NCBI GenBank assembly: GCA_030725785.1
Contig: JANRFB010000086.1
Coordinates: forward strand, 16,916-51,455
Source: Solirubrobacteraceae bacterium
GTDB taxonomy: Bacteria > Actinomycetota > Thermoleophilia > Solirubrobacterales > Solirubrobacteraceae
DNA: 34,540 bases
Direction: 5' to 3'
Positions 33,724-34,540 of this stretch are shown here, piece after piece. The notes beneath the pieces are model-generated. The model made no database searches. It saw nothing but the letters and a program-made list of their open reading frames with translations, and was not told where the DNA came from. Position 1 is the first letter of the stretch. Each line of letters starts with the position of its first letter. A program made the position numbers and the translations under genes.

Positions 33724-33730
33724 GCCGCTC

Positions 33731-33736
33731 AGCTTA
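33731..33736 (-). promoter_or_regulatory. Candidate -10 box for the NUDIX gene
   Basis: TAAGCT on the minus strand ends seven bases before the GTG at 33723; no ribosome binding site lies between. Confidence 0.4.
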
Positions 33737-33766
33737 TCGGGCGCGCCCGCCGCCGCCCTGCTGCGC

Positions 33767-33772
33767 TACCGT
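33767..33772 (+). promoter_or_regulatory. Candidate -10 box for the rubredoxin gene
   Basis: TACCGT ends seven bases before the ATG at 33780, again without a ribosome binding site. Confidence 0.4.
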
Positions 33773-33779
33773 TTTATCT

Positions 33780-33962
33780 ATGACTGACAGCGACGCAATA
33801 AAACAGTGGATCTGCGAGTCGTGTGGCTACATCTACGACCCGGCTGAGGGAGATCCTGACGGCGGAATCCCACCGGGAACTCAGTTCGAGGAGATCCCTG
33901 ACACTTGGTACTGCCCGGTCTGTGGCGCTCGCAAGAAGGACTTCGTCGAATACATCGCTTAA
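33780..33962 (+). CDS. Rubredoxin
   Basis: A 60-residue iron protein passing single electrons in the cytoplasm, often to alkane hydroxylases or in oxygen detoxification. The iron ligands are Cys12, Cys15, Cys45 and Cys48 in [17 protein letters not shown] and [13 protein letters not shown]. The ATG at 33780 was chosen because it starts just before the domain and follows a TACCGT box by seven bases; a longer in-frame reading from 33588 overlaps the NUDIX gene and lacks family features. Its end overlaps the likely start region of the next gene. Confidence 0.96.
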   Translation: MTDSDAIKQWICESCGYIYDPAEGDPDGGIPPGTQFEEIPDTWYCPVCGARKKDFVEYIA

Positions 33963-34540
33963 CGGTTGCGATCGTCGCCGTAGTCGGCGCCGCATCGCTT
34001 GGTTCGGAGATCGCCGCGGCGCGCCTCATTGCGCCCTGGTTTGGTGCCTCAACGATCGTTTGGGCCAACACGATCGCGACCGTTCTGGTCGCGCTCAGCA
34101 TCGGTTACTGGTACGGCGGCAGGCTCGCCGAGAGAGACCCCACGGTTTCAGGTTTGGCGCGCCTCGTGATGATCGCCGCCGCGTTGCTAGCACTCGTCCC
34201 GTTCGTCGCCGGGCCGTTCCTCAGCGTTTCCGTCCAAGCGCTCGATCAGGTAGAGGCCGGCGCGTTCGTCGGTTCGCTTGTTGCCGTGATGGTGCTGATC
34301 GCCTTCCCAGTGATGGTGCTCGGCGCTGCAGCTCCCTACGCGATCCGGCTCAGCGTTAAGACTGCCGATGAGGCCGGCAACGTCGCCGGTCGGCTCTACG
34401 CAATCTCGACGATCGGAAGCCTCGCCGGGGTTTTCCTCAGCGCTCTGCTACTGGTGCCGCTGCTGGGAACGCGGCGCACCTTCATCGTCTTTGCTCTCTC
34501 GCTTGCGCTGGTTGCGATGCCGGCGCTCAGTTGGCGCTGG
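33905..34540 (+). CDS. Membrane spermidine synthase-like protein, 3' end outside window
   Basis: The visible part is a membrane domain of the fused MFS/spermidine-synthase-like family. After a short basic segment come several hydrophobic helices with the conserved [45 protein letters not shown] and [16 protein letters not shown] segments. The methyltransferase-like catalytic half is expected beyond the right edge. The start is uncertain: an in-frame TGA at 33899 leaves only TTG 33905 or CTG 33911/33920 before the conserved region. TTG 33905 lies inside rubredoxin, with GAGGAG 11 bases upstream. Confidence 0.75.
   Translation, partial: MVLPGLWRSQEGLRRIHRLTVAIVAVVGAASLGSEIAAARLIAPWFGASTIVWANTIATVLVALSIGYWYGGRLAERDPTVSGLARLVMIAAALLALVPFVAGPFLSVSVQALDQVEAGAFVGSLVAVMVLIAFPVMVLGAAAPYAIRLSVKTADEAGNVAGRLYAISTIGSLAGVFLSALLLVPLLGTRRTFIVFALSLALVAMPALSWRW

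Overview
The window is bacterial chromosome of moderately high GC, most likely from an actinobacterium and, more tentatively, from the Thermoleophilia/Solirubrobacterales side of that phylum. The reasons are the zinc-binding forms of S14, S4 and L36, the many starts that sit 6-8 bases after a TAnnnT box (leaderless style), the WS/DGAT acyltransferase, and the Ala/Glu/Lys-rich tails on several proteins. No 16S gene is present, so the assignment is an inference. No phage, insertion sequence, CRISPR array or defence locus was seen.

Positions 1-11015 carry the end of the S10/spc/alpha ribosomal superoperon, all on the + strand: S17, L14, L24, L5, S14, S8, L6, L18, S5, L30, L15, SecY, adenylate kinase, methionine aminopeptidase, L36, S13, S11, S4, RpoA, L17. 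Genes overlap by 1-4 bases or sit within about 20 bases of each other. The only gaps above 100 bases are in front of rpmJ (147 b) and rpoA (102 b). Both gaps hold a copy of the same bulged hairpin, immediately preceded by another helix. IF-1 (infA), usually found between map and rpmJ, is missing. Four proteins of this cluster (S17, L5, S5, L15) carry long low-complexity extensions.

Positions 11082-15130 hold surE and ligA (overlapping, + strand) and a PBP4-type D-Ala-D-Ala carboxypeptidase facing them. Positions 15200-21175 hold a patatin-like hydrolase, an aminotransferase with a small membrane protein, a long-chain acyl-CoA synthetase, a NIF3-like protein, a small unknown protein and tRNA-Pro(CGG).

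Positions 21300-34540 are a mosaic of one- and two-gene units on both strands: PAP2 phosphatase, FUSC-type membrane protein, DEAD-box helicase, two tandem thioredoxin-fold DsbA/HCCA-like proteins, sugar/H+ symporter, PQQ-type sugar dehydrogenase lipoprotein, WS/DGAT acyltransferase, metallo-beta-lactamase-fold hydrolase, aminoaldehyde-type dehydrogenase, SCP2-like protein with an acidic tail, NUDIX hydrolase, rubredoxin, and the start of a membrane spermidine-synthase-like protein that runs off the right edge. Acyl-CoA ligase, patatin, WS/DGAT and SCP2-like genes together suggest neutral-lipid or fatty-acyl handling, but they are not one operon.

The best candidate for something undescribed is the pair of matching RNA structures that bracket rpsM-rpsK-rpsD. 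They could form an autoregulatory site for a ribosomal protein, S4 being the first suspect. No stretch longer than about 180 bases lacks a gene or RNA.
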